DNA of 64,000 bases from Musa acuminata AAA Group. Taxonomy: Eukaryota > Streptophyta > Magnoliopsida > Zingiberales > Musaceae. The position numbers and the translations under genes are program-made. Positions within the stretch are counted from its first letter, which is position 1. Every line of letters starts with the position of its first letter. This document shows, piece by piece, positions 31,305 through 41,178 of this stretch. The stretch lies in the NCBI RefSeq assembly GCF_036884655.1, contig NC_088359.1:17116501-17180500 (forward strand), given 5' to 3'. The notes below the pieces were generated by a model. That model was given only the letters and a program-made list of their open reading frames with translations. It made no database searches and was not told the origin of the DNA.

Positions 31305-31484
31305 AGATCTTGGGAATGATGTCAAATAATGTACCCACAGGTAGTTATAGTCAATAGCATGTGTAGTCATAACTATCGCATTCGCACTCTATGAGTTAAT
31401 TGGCTTTGTCTATGACTTGTATAGATAAAGCTATTTGTAGAATCTTTACACATAATCAATTTACTTTTACTTACCAAAAAAAAA
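31305..31484 (+). other. LINE L-2(+) 3' tail and poly(A)
   Basis: This is the family 3' block (GTACCCACAGGTAG through TTACTTACC) followed by about nine A. The right TSD copy begins at 31485. The A-run partly overlaps the A-rich start of the TSD, so the border is uncertain by about three bases. Confidence 0.85.
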
Positions 31485-32277
31485 ACAAGACTTGCTAAGA
31501 CTTTCTAAGACTTTTCTCTCAATCAAAATGCTTCTCAAAAGTTGTTGCCTCAGCTGAGATTTGAGGGGTATTTATAGGCCTCAAGAGAATTCAAATTTTG
31601 GGCTCCAAAATTTGAATTCTCTTAGGGTTCCCGGTGCTGGAGGTTCCACCGCCCAACGCTCGGGTGCTGGACGGTTCAACCGCCCAGCCAAGGAGGTGTC
31701 ACCGCCCAGCACTCGGGTGCTGGGCAGTTTCACCGCCCAGCCAGGCGGTGCCACCGCCTGGCTCTTCAATTCATTTATTTGGCTTATTTTTAGCCCAAAC
31801 CAAATCTGACTTTGGGCCCAGTTGGCCCCTAACCAGGATATAGGATTATCTCTTAATCCTAATCCTAATTACAGATGAACTACATAACACAAAAAAAACA
31901 TCCTAAGCAAGTTTTTTAGCCGCGAACGTCGAGTCTTGTACCGGCGAGCTTTCCGACGAACTTCTTCCGACGGACTCCCTGCAAGCTCCCAATCTTTGTG
32001 ATGACTTTAACGAGTAGCCGAGCCTTTCCGGTGATCTCCGCGAGCCTCCGACGATTTCTTCGGCGAACTTCCGACACGTTCCCGATTTCTTCTCGGATGG
32101 TTCCGGCAGCATCTCCGATGATTCTTCGGTCTCTTAAACGTCCATCGAGCTCGACTCCGGTATCCTTGCTTTATGTTTTCTGGTTATCGTAGTTAATCCT
32201 GCACACTTAACTCAATAATATGGATTAGATCAATTAATCCACCAATTGATTATATCATCAAAATCCAAGATTCAACA
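31485..32277 (-). repeat. C1 5' LTR, outer part with promoter
   Basis: This resumes the LTR after the composite insertion and ends GATTCAACA, followed by TSD GAACA (32278-32282). It holds the TATA box at 31569-31576 and a palindrome array at 31645-31765 that is shorter at its start than that of the 3' LTR. As the 5' LTR of a minus-strand element, this is the promoter copy, now separated from gag by 9 kb of insertion. Confidence 0.9.
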
Positions 32278-33414
32278 GAACATTCTCTTTCCCCTTTTTG
32301 TAAGTTATTTCTAAATCAAATCCAAGAAGTTTTGTTACCCATTTTTGCTGCTCAGGGGATGGTATCTTTCGCTCCAAAAAGTACTTGAGGCTTTTATGGT
32401 CGGTTTTATTTTGAAATCGTCAACCAATCAAGTAGGGTCTCCACCTCGTTGCTGCACGCACAATGGCGAGCATCTCCTTATCATATGTTGACTTATTTTG
32501 ATGGGAGGAAGATAATGCCTTGCTAGTGTATGCGAGTGGTCGGCCATCTTGCATGAGAATGGCTCCAATTCTAACTCCAGATGCGTCGGCCTCAATAATG
32601 AAGGGTCGGTTAAAATATGGTAGTGTTAGCACCGGCGTCGTCGTCATGGCTGCCTTAAGTTTGTCGAAGGCAATGGAGGCTCTATCCGACCATCGGAAGA
32701 CATCTTTTTTCAGTAAGGAAATAAGTGGTGCACTGATGTCGCCATAGTTTTTCACGAACTTGCAGTAGTAGCCTATTAAACCCAAAATGCCATGTAGCAA
32801 TTTTACGTTCCTCGGGGTAGGCCAGTTTTGCATTGCTTCAATTTTGAAGGGGTCTTCTACCACACCTTCCTCTTATATGATATGCCCAAGATATTCCGCC
32901 TTCTTTTGAAGAAAGCAAAAATTCATAGTGGTTGTTGTGTGTTCAAAAGGTGGTTTTCGGTATGTCTTCTTCGCATACTTGTATTTGATGATACCCGGAT
33001 CGAAGGTCCAACTTTGTGAAGATTTGTGCTCCCTTTCATCAAGCAATTCATCTACTACTAAAATAGGGTATTTATCCTTGATGGTTATGCCATTGAGAGC
33101 TCGGTAGTCAACACATAATCGCCATGTTTCGTCCTTCTTTCGTATGGGGAGCACCGGTGAAGAGTAGGGGCTGCAACATGGCTGAATAACTCCTGTTTCG
33201 AGCATCTCTTTTACAATCCATTCTATTTCATCCTTCTGGAGATGTGGATACTGATATGGCTGAGCATTTGCTGGAGGTTTGCCTGGAAGAATCGTTATAT
33301 AATAATCATGCCGGCGGGTAAGAGGTAGGTTGCGCGGTACATCAAATATATCTAAAAATTCAGCAAGCAAAGGAAGTAGATTTGGATCTTCAAATTCTGT
33401 TGACTCTCCCTTAG
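32278..33414 (-). pseudogene. A0 RNase H and RT part
   Basis: Minus-strand pol of A0 between the C1 and LINE L-3 insertions. It contains RT fingers ([27 protein letters not shown]), the same off-frame segment as in A1 ([14 protein letters not shown]), [12 protein letters not shown] sequence, and RNase H ([26 protein letters not shown]). Stops at 32420 and near 32873 break the frame. There is no YxDD. Compared with A1 it keeps one extra codon (TTTTMNFCF). Confidence 0.88.
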
Positions 33415-33852
33415 TTTTTTTTTTTGTAAGTAAAAGTAAATTGATTATGTGTAACATTTCTACAAATAGCTTTGTCTATACAAGTCATAGACAAAGTCAG
33501 GTAACTCATTGAGTACACATGTGGTAGTTATGACTACACATGTTGTAGACTTTAACTCCTAACTGTAACGAGCATGTTAAGATGTGCCAAGACTACCATT
33601 GGTTACAGCATTTAACATCGTTGCCAAGATCTTTAGCTAATAGTAAAATTGAATTTGATAAAAATATCTCTTTCTCTTCGTGTAAAGTGCTCCATTTTGA
33701 GATTATGCTCCATGCATGATCTTGAGTCTCTAATAATCTCTGTCAAGAGTTGAGCATTGTTTGTGTGTTGACATTCAAAGATTCTGCTACATCTCTCCTT
33801 CCACATCCACCAAATAGCACATCTAAAAGTAACCTTTGCCAATTGTGTAATT
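33415..33852 (-). mobile_element. 5'-truncated LINE tail L-3
   Basis: A 438-base LINE 3' end on the minus strand, poly(A) seen as a T-run at 33415-33425, inserted in A0 RT with TSD ctctcccttag at 33404-33414 and 33853-33863. It encodes the last 75 or so codons of ORF2 (LAKVTFRCAIWWMWKERC to the stop at 33633). It differs more from L-1 than the other tails, suggesting an older or different subfamily. Confidence 0.92.
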
Positions 33853-34340
33853 CTCTCCCTTAGTTTGCTGCTCAAGTTGTACCAAAAAGCCACTGCATGC
33901 TTTATGCAAAACCTTCTTCATTTGTTGTGTGCAAATCATCGTTACGTCGCCCCCACGTTTCCCGTGCAGTATCACCTGTTTCTCCTTACCGTAAAATTTC
34001 ATAATTAGTTTCATAAAATTCCAAGAAAAATCACCTAATGTTGTCAACCATTTAATTCTGAGCATGTCCTCATGATCATCAAGAGGAAGAAGGAAGAAAT
34101 CTGCAATTATCTCTTGGTCCTGCAGCAATAGTTTCTCCTGCGGGCGCCCACGATCACACTTCAAAATCTGTCTGTCGGTGACCTTAACATCAAACCTGCA
34201 GTGATTCTCGATAGGTAATGTCATTCGGATAGCAACCTTACTGTTTAGGATATTATTAGTGCTGCCCGTGTCGATGAAAACAGTGATCGGTTGTTGTTTG
34301 AGAAGGCCTCCAACTTTAATCGTTTGCGGGTTTGAGTAGC
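33853..34340 (-). pseudogene. A0 protease and RT lead
   Basis: This continues A0 pol upstream of L-3. The minus strand encodes [20 protein letters not shown] and protease with DTGSTNNI near 34265. It is cut at 34340 by the solo LTR; 34336-34340 is GTAGC, the TSD. The rest of gag resumes at 38402. Confidence 0.88.
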
Positions 34341-35024
34341 TGTCACGCCCCTCAAAATATCCATGATTTTTTAAAATTTTCATCACGGATCAATCCAGGA
34401 TCCAAACTAACGTTTGAGGACACTGAAAAACATTCTATTCAAATTCACATCCATAAAACCTGTGCATTTTAAAATCATATATCACATCACTCGATAATTC
34501 ACATTTATGACAATCCAAGCCAACTTGACAAACATGAACAACATTTATAAATCCACAAGCTAAATGAATTATACAATTAGAACTCCAACTATTCACCACA
34601 AGTTCATATCGTCATAAATTAGACTTAACAATCCGAAATTCCAAATAAGAGAGATCTTCTAACACTTTTACACAGTATATCCATTTCGATTCATCGACAA
34701 CATTTCATTACATACAAAACATACTTATACAACAATATCATAATAACCACCCAGACTTGCCCATAATTCTGAATAGCTATCCACTGCCTCAGCTCAAATC
34801 AACATCTCGAAGAGTGACAAGCTGACCTGAAAGATTTATATAACAACGGAGTGAGCCAAAAACGGCTCAGCAAGTGACAAAGCATATTCAGAACAAAAGG
34901 AACGGTTTCAAACGAGTAAGGTATCATAATGCAAGGCAGAATACAAGAATTCTCAGGGATACCATCTCAATAGATACCAAATCATACGTATCATGTCATT
35001 CAAAACATATTTGATCCATAACGA

Positions 35025-35330
35025 ATGGAGCATAGAGTAATTGGAACATATCAATGGCAGATAGGACATTTTAGAACATATCAGTTTATAGCAAATGGAG
35101 CACAGGGTAATTGGAGTATATCAGTAACAAAGGAAACATATCGGAGCTTATCAACGGCAGATAGGACATTTCAGAACATATCAGTTCATAGCAAATGGAG
35201 CACAGGGTAATTGGAGTATATCAGTAAAAAAGGAAACATATCGGAGCTTATCAATGGCAGATAGGACATTTCAGAACATATCAGTTCATAGCAAATGGAG
35301 CACAGGGTAATTGGAGCATATCAATGGCAG
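35025..35330. repeat. 100-bp tandem repeat in the solo LTR
   Basis: TAGCAAATGGAGCACAGGGTAA recurs at 35089, 35189 and 35289 within units that share GGAGCTTATCAACGGCAGAT and GACATTTCAGAACATATCAG. Spacing is exactly 100 bases. Shorter degenerate units (GGAGCATATCA) continue to about 35420. Confidence 0.9.
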
Positions 35331-36849
35331 ATGAAATGTTCCGGAGCATATCAACGACATATGGAACATTTCGAAGCATATTATCAGTGAATGAAGCATT
35401 TCAGAGCATAACAAAAACAAATATCGTACAGAAGCTCAAACATCATCTTTGACGTTGCAAACATATCAATCTTATCCAAAGCATGTACAGAAACACATAA
35501 CCAAAGCTCTGGATATCATATCAAACATACAAAAGGTGTAGTGGGATCTCAGTCAGAATGTGATTCATCCATTTCTGAATGACCACCTGACAAAAGTCTC
35601 CCACGTCTAGGAGCTCCATCCACCCACGTCTAGGTGAAGTCAAAGGGGGCCGGTAGAGCATCGCAGGCTCTAAGCAATATCCCACAAAGCGAGACCCCAC
35701 AAAGCGGGCAAATAAGCACATACCAGAATATCCCACAAAGCGGGACCCCACAAAGCGGGCAAATCAGCGCATACCCTTTACCATTTCTGGCAAAGGTCCA
35801 GACAATCCCACACACCAGAGTACAAAAGGGCAGTTTCAACAATAAGTAGCATATATCGGAAGCACATGCGGAATAACGAAGCGTACATGTGCCTTTACGA
35901 GTCAATCCGAAGTAAGCAATAATCTTTCACAAGTATATTCAGATTTGAAAGGAATTGAAAGCAAGGGCACATATGGAATCCAAGCAATCACATATAACTC
36001 AATTCAATAAGAAGATTTGATGAATTCAATGTCCAAATGAATGAAACTGGAATAGGCACATATCGAAAGCAAATGCGGAACAATAGGATATACATGTGCC
36101 TATATGAGTCAATACGATATAGCATAAACGTTACACAACAGTTTTCAAGAATGCAATAATTTTAAGGACAAGAGCATACAAGAATTCAAAGCAGTAATAT
36201 AAAGCTCAATTGAATGAGAAAGCTAAAGGATATCAATTTCCAAAGGAATGAAACCAGAATATGAGAAATCGACCAAAGCTCGATTTCTGGCAGAATACAG
36301 AAGGCACATTGAACAAATGATTCAATCTATCAATCGTGCTCCAATTTACTCAGAAATAATCATTGGATAATACTTTCAGATAAGACAGGCTTCATATGAA
36401 TTGAACTGTCCAACAAAGAGAGTTACAAATAATTTGGTAAGCAAGTGTCGTAGAACAAAATCTCTGTTGGCAGAATTCATAATGCCATATTCAACAGATA
36501 ACTGGACAGGTGTTTGGATTCCAAATCTTTCAATCCATATATCAAGGAAAGGTCTACGAGTCTAGTTTCCAATGAAATCAGTTTTGAACAAATCAGAGTT
36601 TCCAACAAAGACTTATAGGCAGCTCGGTATCAAAAGGTCAGAATCTCAGAAGTTGCACAGATTCGAATCGTTACGTCTAAACATGAGATATATCAAATGC
36701 AAGGCTAGAACAATTCAAAGTTCCTCATATTCAAATCAAATGTAGAGATAAAAATGGCAGCGAGGAACGATCAGGATACTTGCAAGAGAAAAGATTAGAA
36801 AGCTTGCAATAGAAAAGGTTAGAACACTTGCCTTTCAAAGATTTCGATC

Positions 36850-38230
36850 CGAAGATCCAAAGAAGGTGCCAACCCAAATCCTTCTACTTTTCCTCCGTGT
36901 CCTCTCTGTTTCGTTTTGTGCTCTCGTTTTCTTCCTTTCTTCGTAACTACACCTCGTGTCGAACATCGAGGCACAGTCACCTGCTCTCTCTTACTCTCAT
37001 TCCTTCTTTTTCTTTCCCAAACGCAGCTGTCACAGCCGCTGCCGCTGCCACAATCGCAGCCCCTTCCACCGCACTAACTTCCTTCCTCCCTTCTCTCGCA
37101 GACATAACTGCTGCATACGCAGTCGCTGCCACTGCGACCGCAATCCCGTCCACAGCCCCTTTTTCCCCCCTTTCCTTTCTTTTCTTTCCCAGCTGCAACT
37201 GCCGCAGTAGCAGTCGCAGTCGCAGCCATGGCCGCAGCCACCACAACCACAGCCTCTTCTTCCTCTCCTGCTCTACTTCCTCTCCTTCTTCTCTTCCAGC
37301 TGCAGCTGCCATCGCCGCAGCCGCAGCCCCTTCTTCCCCTTCTCTTCTTCCTCTCCTTCCCTTCTCTTCCAACTACAGCTGCCTTCGCCGCAGCCGCAGC
37401 CCCTTCTTCCCCTTCTCTTCTTCTCCTTCCCTTCTTCCTTCCTCTTCCTCTTTCCCTGCCACAGCTGCATCTGCCACAGCCGCAGCCGCAGCTGCTTCTT
37501 TCCCTTCTCCTCTTCCTTCTCCTTCCTTTCTTCTTCTTCTCTTCTTCCTCACCTTCTTTTCTTCCTCTCCTTCTCTTCCAGCTACAGCTGCCTCTGCCGC
37601 AGCCGCAGCTCCTCCTTTCCCTTCTCTTCTTCTCCTATTCTTCTTCCTTCCTCGTCCCCGGCGTCACACACACCCTCTCCTCTGTTTCCTCTGCAGGAAA
37701 CAGAGGTATCACAACCTCTTCTCCTGCTTCCCCTTCTTCTTCTCTTCCTCTTCTTCTTCTTCTGCTCTTCTCCTACCCGACACCCCACACGTCTCCTCTG
37801 TTTCCACCTGCAGGAAACAGAGGTGCTGCAGCCCTAGCTGCTGCCACCTCTCGCTCCTCTCCGTCTTCCCTCTCATTTCCCTCTTCTTCTCCTTCTCTTC
37901 TTCTCCTCTTCCCTTTTCCTCCCCAAGGCCACACACCTCCTCACTGCAGCCTTGCCGCAGCTATCCTCCTCTCTTCTTCTTCTTCTTCCCTTTTCATCCT
38001 CAACGCCCCACACATCCTCTCCTCTGTTTCAACCTGTGGGAAACAGAGGTGCTGCAGCCCAAGCTGCTGCAGCTGCCTCTCTTTCTCCTCTCCATCTTCC
38101 CTCTCTTCTACTTCTACTTTTCTTCTCTTCTCCCTCTTCTTCCTCTCTTCTTTTCCCTCTTCTTCTCTTCTCCCTCTACTTCTCTTCTTCTTCTCCCCAC
38201 GCCCCACCGCTTCTCTCTGTTTCTCGAAGA
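36850..38230. repeat. 1.4-kb pyrimidine-rich low-complexity tract
   Basis: The plus strand is dominated by CTTC, TCTTCC and GCAGCCGCAGCC motifs with irregular long repeats, including a unit containing CTCTGTTTCCACCTGCAGG (near 37680, 37800, 38025). Long reading frames occur in several frames (36828-38261 and 37228-38307 on plus, others on minus). They translate into Ser/Leu/Pro/Ala/Phe runs and are a by-product of base composition. On the LTR's transcribed strand the tract is purine-rich and lies near its U3 start. Confidence 0.8.
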
Positions 38231-38401
38231 AGCAGAGAGAGCGTGGGAGGCGGTGGGATAAAACCGAAGTTTTTGGTTTTCTTTATTTTCTTCTTTTTAC
38301 AACTTAACAGTTTAGTCCTTGAAATTTCCATATTTACATATAGGTCCTCCGATTTATAAATAAATCTTTATTAATAAGTTTCAAAAGTGAGGGATATTAC
38401 A

Positions 38402-39725
38402 GTAGCTGGCTAGTGCATGTACCGTAAATTCGGTCGGTTCTGGCTCTTCTTCTGCATTTTCTTCTTTATGTTCAATGCTCTCTTCTGGATATTCAATGAC
38501 CTTTTCTTCTACTGGTTCAATGATAAAAAGTCTCCCTTTACTACAGCGATGCTCATGGCTCCACGGCTCGTCGCAATGCCAACATAACCCCTTCGCAGAT
38601 CGCTCTTGAAGCTCTTCTCTTGTCAACCTTTTTGGTGCAGGGACTCGGTCAACAGTAGGGGGGGCTAAGGGCTTCAATATTGCTGGTTGAGGAGTGACCC
38701 TAGTCCTTCGAGCTTCATGGTTCAATTTCTCCTCTTGATGTCGTGCGAAAGAGATGGCTGCCATAAGCGTGTACGATTGCCGCGCTTTAACTTCTCCTCG
38801 GATCTCCGGCTTCAAGCCCTCAATGAAGGTCCTCAATAGCTGCTTTTTGAGACCAATCACAAGTTTGATTAGATAACCTTTCAAACCTGGTTTGGTACTC
38901 CTGAATAGTGGAGGTTTGTCGGATCTTTGCTAGTTGTTCGTCAAAATTCTCGTAATCGGTTGGTCTGAAGCGAATCAGCAGTCCTTCTTTGAATTGTCGC
39001 CATGAAAGGACTCCATAAGTATGTTCAAACCAATCAAACCACTATATAGCATCCCCTTCAAGATGTATAGCTGCAATTTTCACCATAGATCCATCCGCGA
39101 TTTTATGGTACCGAAAATATCGCTCCGCGCACGAGATCCAACCAATCGGGTCTCCTTCTTCCCATCTAGGGAAATCCACTCTCATGCATGGATAGTTGGG
39201 GTTGGTCATAGAGCTTCCCCTCTCTTGGAAGTCATATATTTGGGCTTGGTGTGATTGGCCAAAGCTCTCTCCTTGATATGATTTCTTCGGGCTTAGTGGT
39301 TGGCCCAATCTGAGTTCAGTAAAGAGCATCCGAATCTTATTCTTCATTCGTGCCTCCAAGGCTTCGAATTTAGCATTGATTACCTCCTTAGATGCCATAG
39401 TATATGCCCCCAAATCTATGATGTTAAGATCTCTCTTTTGTTGTTGGGTTAAAGGCATGTATAGGTTGAGAGAAGTGATGGTTGAAAGGATTGGTGGATT
39501 GGTGGATGTAGGCTGCGGTTTAGGCTTGTTTTGTGGCTGTTTTGGGTACAGTTTGAGGGTATGGTTTGGCAGAGTTTTAGGGTTGTGGATGAAAGTTTTG
39601 GATCTGTGGTAGATGGTAGCAAATGTTTGATAGAAATCAGTGGAAGTTGCAGCAAGTATGTGCTGTCTTGTAAGAGTAGAATTATCGTCGAAGAAACAAT
39701 GGTTTCTCGACGTAATTTCCACCAA
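38402..39725 (-). pseudogene. A0 gag with N-terminal extension
   Basis: The minus strand encodes gag of A0. The zinc knuckle [14 protein letters not shown] and acidic linker lie left of 38640, the gag core at 38640-39390, and MASKEVINAKFEAL at 39398. Here the frame is open upstream of that methionine to MVEITSRNHC at 39725, adding about 109 residues. A one-base insertion near 38850 shifts the frame in the gag core. Confidence 0.85.
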
Positions 39726-40735
39726 AAACTTGAGAGAATTGAGGAGGGAATTGATAGCAAAATCACAGTTTATATGACAGCAAGGATATCTAATTTAATC
39801 AAGAAAATTTCGGCAGTATAACAGCAAGGAAATTGGTGCAAGTTGCGATTGCAGAATTCTCATCCAAAAATTTCAGCGGGTTATGACGAAAATTTGCAGC
39901 AACATAAAATCAGTTTTAGAGATTAATTTCTTAATATATCAATCTTAGATGGAAGCCAAGATGATCTATGAAGTGTATAAGAAATTTCATTCAAAAAAGA
40001 TTACAAATAGATGGGTTAAGGCAATAATATGCGGCTAAAATTTTCTGCAGCACAGATTTTTAGGTATAGCAGATTGGACGTAAAAGATCAGTAATTTATA
40101 TTGGAATTTTTTGATGAAACCAAAGGAAAATCCACTATTAGGAAGTGTCAAAGCTATCATAAAAATTTCGTAGAGATTTGGATAGAAACAACGTAGTATC
40201 AAGATCAAAAAACAGTGCTATGCGGCTGAAATTTTACAGTGCAGATTTTTAAGTATAGCAGATTAGACGTAAAAGATCAATGGTTTATATTGAGAATTTT
40301 TCGAAAAAACCAAAGGGAAATCTGCTGTTAGGAAGTGTCAAAGATGTCATAAAAATTTCATAGAAATTTGGATAGAAAAATCACAGTAGCAAGATCAAAC
40401 AGATGGTGCTATGCGGCTAGAATTCTGCAATGTATCTTTCGTCGTAGAGATGAAAACTTTTTGACGAAAGGTTTATGCAGCAATATAGGAAAAATTTAGT
40501 TTTTTTTTGGATTTTCGAATAAGGATAACTAAATTGCAGCAGCAGTAAGGTAGGAAACCAAAACCTGTTGCAATTCACAGGGAGATCAAAGGATGATCTG
40601 TGGTGGAGGAGATGACGGTGGAATTTGGCGACGTTCTTTTAAGCAATTGTGGGAATTGCTTTGGACGGTTGTGGAGGGTTGATGGATGGCAGTGGAAGGG
40701 CAGCGAGATGCCAAGAACACTGCTCTGATACCAGG
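39726..40735 (-). other. A0 5' leader and primer-binding site
   Basis: A noncoding leader with two to three degenerate copies of a roughly 180-bp unit (near 40070, 40255) like that in A1. The PBS TGGTATCAGAGC on the minus strand is at 40722-40733, two bases from the 5' LTR. I see no gene. Confidence 0.8.
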
Positions 40736-41173
40736 TGTTAGAACCCTTGCAGATTCTAAACTTGGGGTTGATCTCTTTAGGGGATCGGCCTCCTTGGAAC
40801 TCTATAGGGGTTCCTCCCTCCAAGTTGCTGCTCAAAGGCTGCAGAAAAGATTCATCTATTGCTTATGAAAAGAGAAGAAATACATGGCTATTTATAGGGC
40901 TTCTAAACCCTAACTCCTAATAGGACTCCTACTTAAGACTCTTACTTCTAACCAACTCCTAGTAGGACTCATAGTTAAGACTCCTATTCCCTTACAACTC
41001 CTAATTCTTCTCTAAGAAAACACCTCCTACTTGAATGCCCCTCTCAATTAGGACTCTCCTAGCTATAGTCCTAACAGAATGTCCCTCTCAATTAGGACTC
41101 TCCTAGTTAGAGTCCTAACAGTTTTACATGAATGTCCCTCTCAATTAGGACTCTCCAAGCTAGAGTCCTAACA
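40736..41173 (-). repeat. A0 5' LTR
   Basis: A 438-bp LTR, TGTTAGAACCC to CCTAACA, with a TATA box near 40888-40896 on the minus strand. It is followed by TSD ATTTG at 41174-41178, then G0 LTR sequence. Confidence 0.92.
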
Positions 41174-41178
41174 ATTTG

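Larger units (their letters stand above)
22465..31484. mobile_element. Composite LINE(-)/copia/LINE(+) insertion in the C1 5' LTR
   Basis: One 14-bp TSD (acaagacttgctaa at 22451-22464 and 31485-31498) flanks three blocks. They are an inverted LINE 5' part (22465-26218), the 3' end of a copia element C3 (26215-28677), and a plus-strand LINE 3' part ending in poly(A) (28678-31484). The two LINE parts overlap in family coordinates from the endonuclease-RT linker to the RT palm, so they are not a simple cut of one copy. The TSD and terminal poly(A) fit LINE target-primed insertion with 5' inversion. The copia block shows either template jumping or a later event. Confidence 0.8.
2952..32277 (-). 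mobile_element. SIRE/Maximus-like Ty1-copia element C1 (split)
   Basis: A copia element on the minus strand with TSD GAACA at 2947-2951 and 32278-32282. From right to left it has a 5' LTR (22035-22464 plus 31485-32277), a PBS (22021-22032), gag (21982-21780, then 10327-9544), protease-integrase-RT-RNase H (9543-6487), an accessory ORF (5981-4887), a polypurine tract and the 3' LTR (2952-4173). LINE L-1 splits gag, and a composite LINE/copia block splits the 5' LTR. The domain order protease, integrase, RT, RNase H is diagnostic of copia. RT and gag motifs fit the SIRE/Opie-like clade. Confidence 0.92.
34341..38401 (-). repeat. Solo Tekay/Del-like LTR, 4.06 kb
   Basis: It begins TGTCACGCCCC and ends GATATTACA on the plus strand (TGTAATATCCC on the minus strand), with TSD GTAGC at 34336-34340 and 38402-38406. 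There is no PBS, polypurine tract or internal coding sequence, so it is a single LTR left by LTR-LTR recombination. It shares blocks with the split G0 5' LTR (34760-34890 versus 41230-41360, 35540-35640 versus 41890-42010). Its extra length comes from a 100-bp tandem array and a pyrimidine-rich tract, listed separately. I see no gene supported. Confidence 0.88.
1923..41173 (-). mobile_element. Family-A Ty3-gypsy element A0 (split by later insertions)
   Basis: A chromodomain-bearing Ty3-gypsy element on the minus strand. Its LTRs are 1923-2357 (3') and 40736-41173 (5'), with a PBS at 40722-40733, and it is bounded by TSD ATTTG at 1918-1922 and 41174-41178. Its own sequence is 1923-2951, 32278-33414, 33853-34340 and 38402-41173. 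The gaps are copia C1 (TSD GAACA), LINE tail L-3 (11-bp TSD) and a solo Tekay-like LTR (TSD GTAGC). All coding parts are broken. It has the same RT and integrase deletions as A1 to A4. Every boundary was set by matching both flanks. Confidence 0.92.

Noticed and set aside
36828..38307. Long open frames of 477 and 359 codons in the solo LTR, first considered as a host or accessory gene
   Set aside because: They overlap in different frames, translate into Ser/Leu/Pro/Phe/Ala runs from a pyrimidine-rich repeat, match no domain I recognise, and lie inside an LTR defined by TG..CA ends and a TSD.
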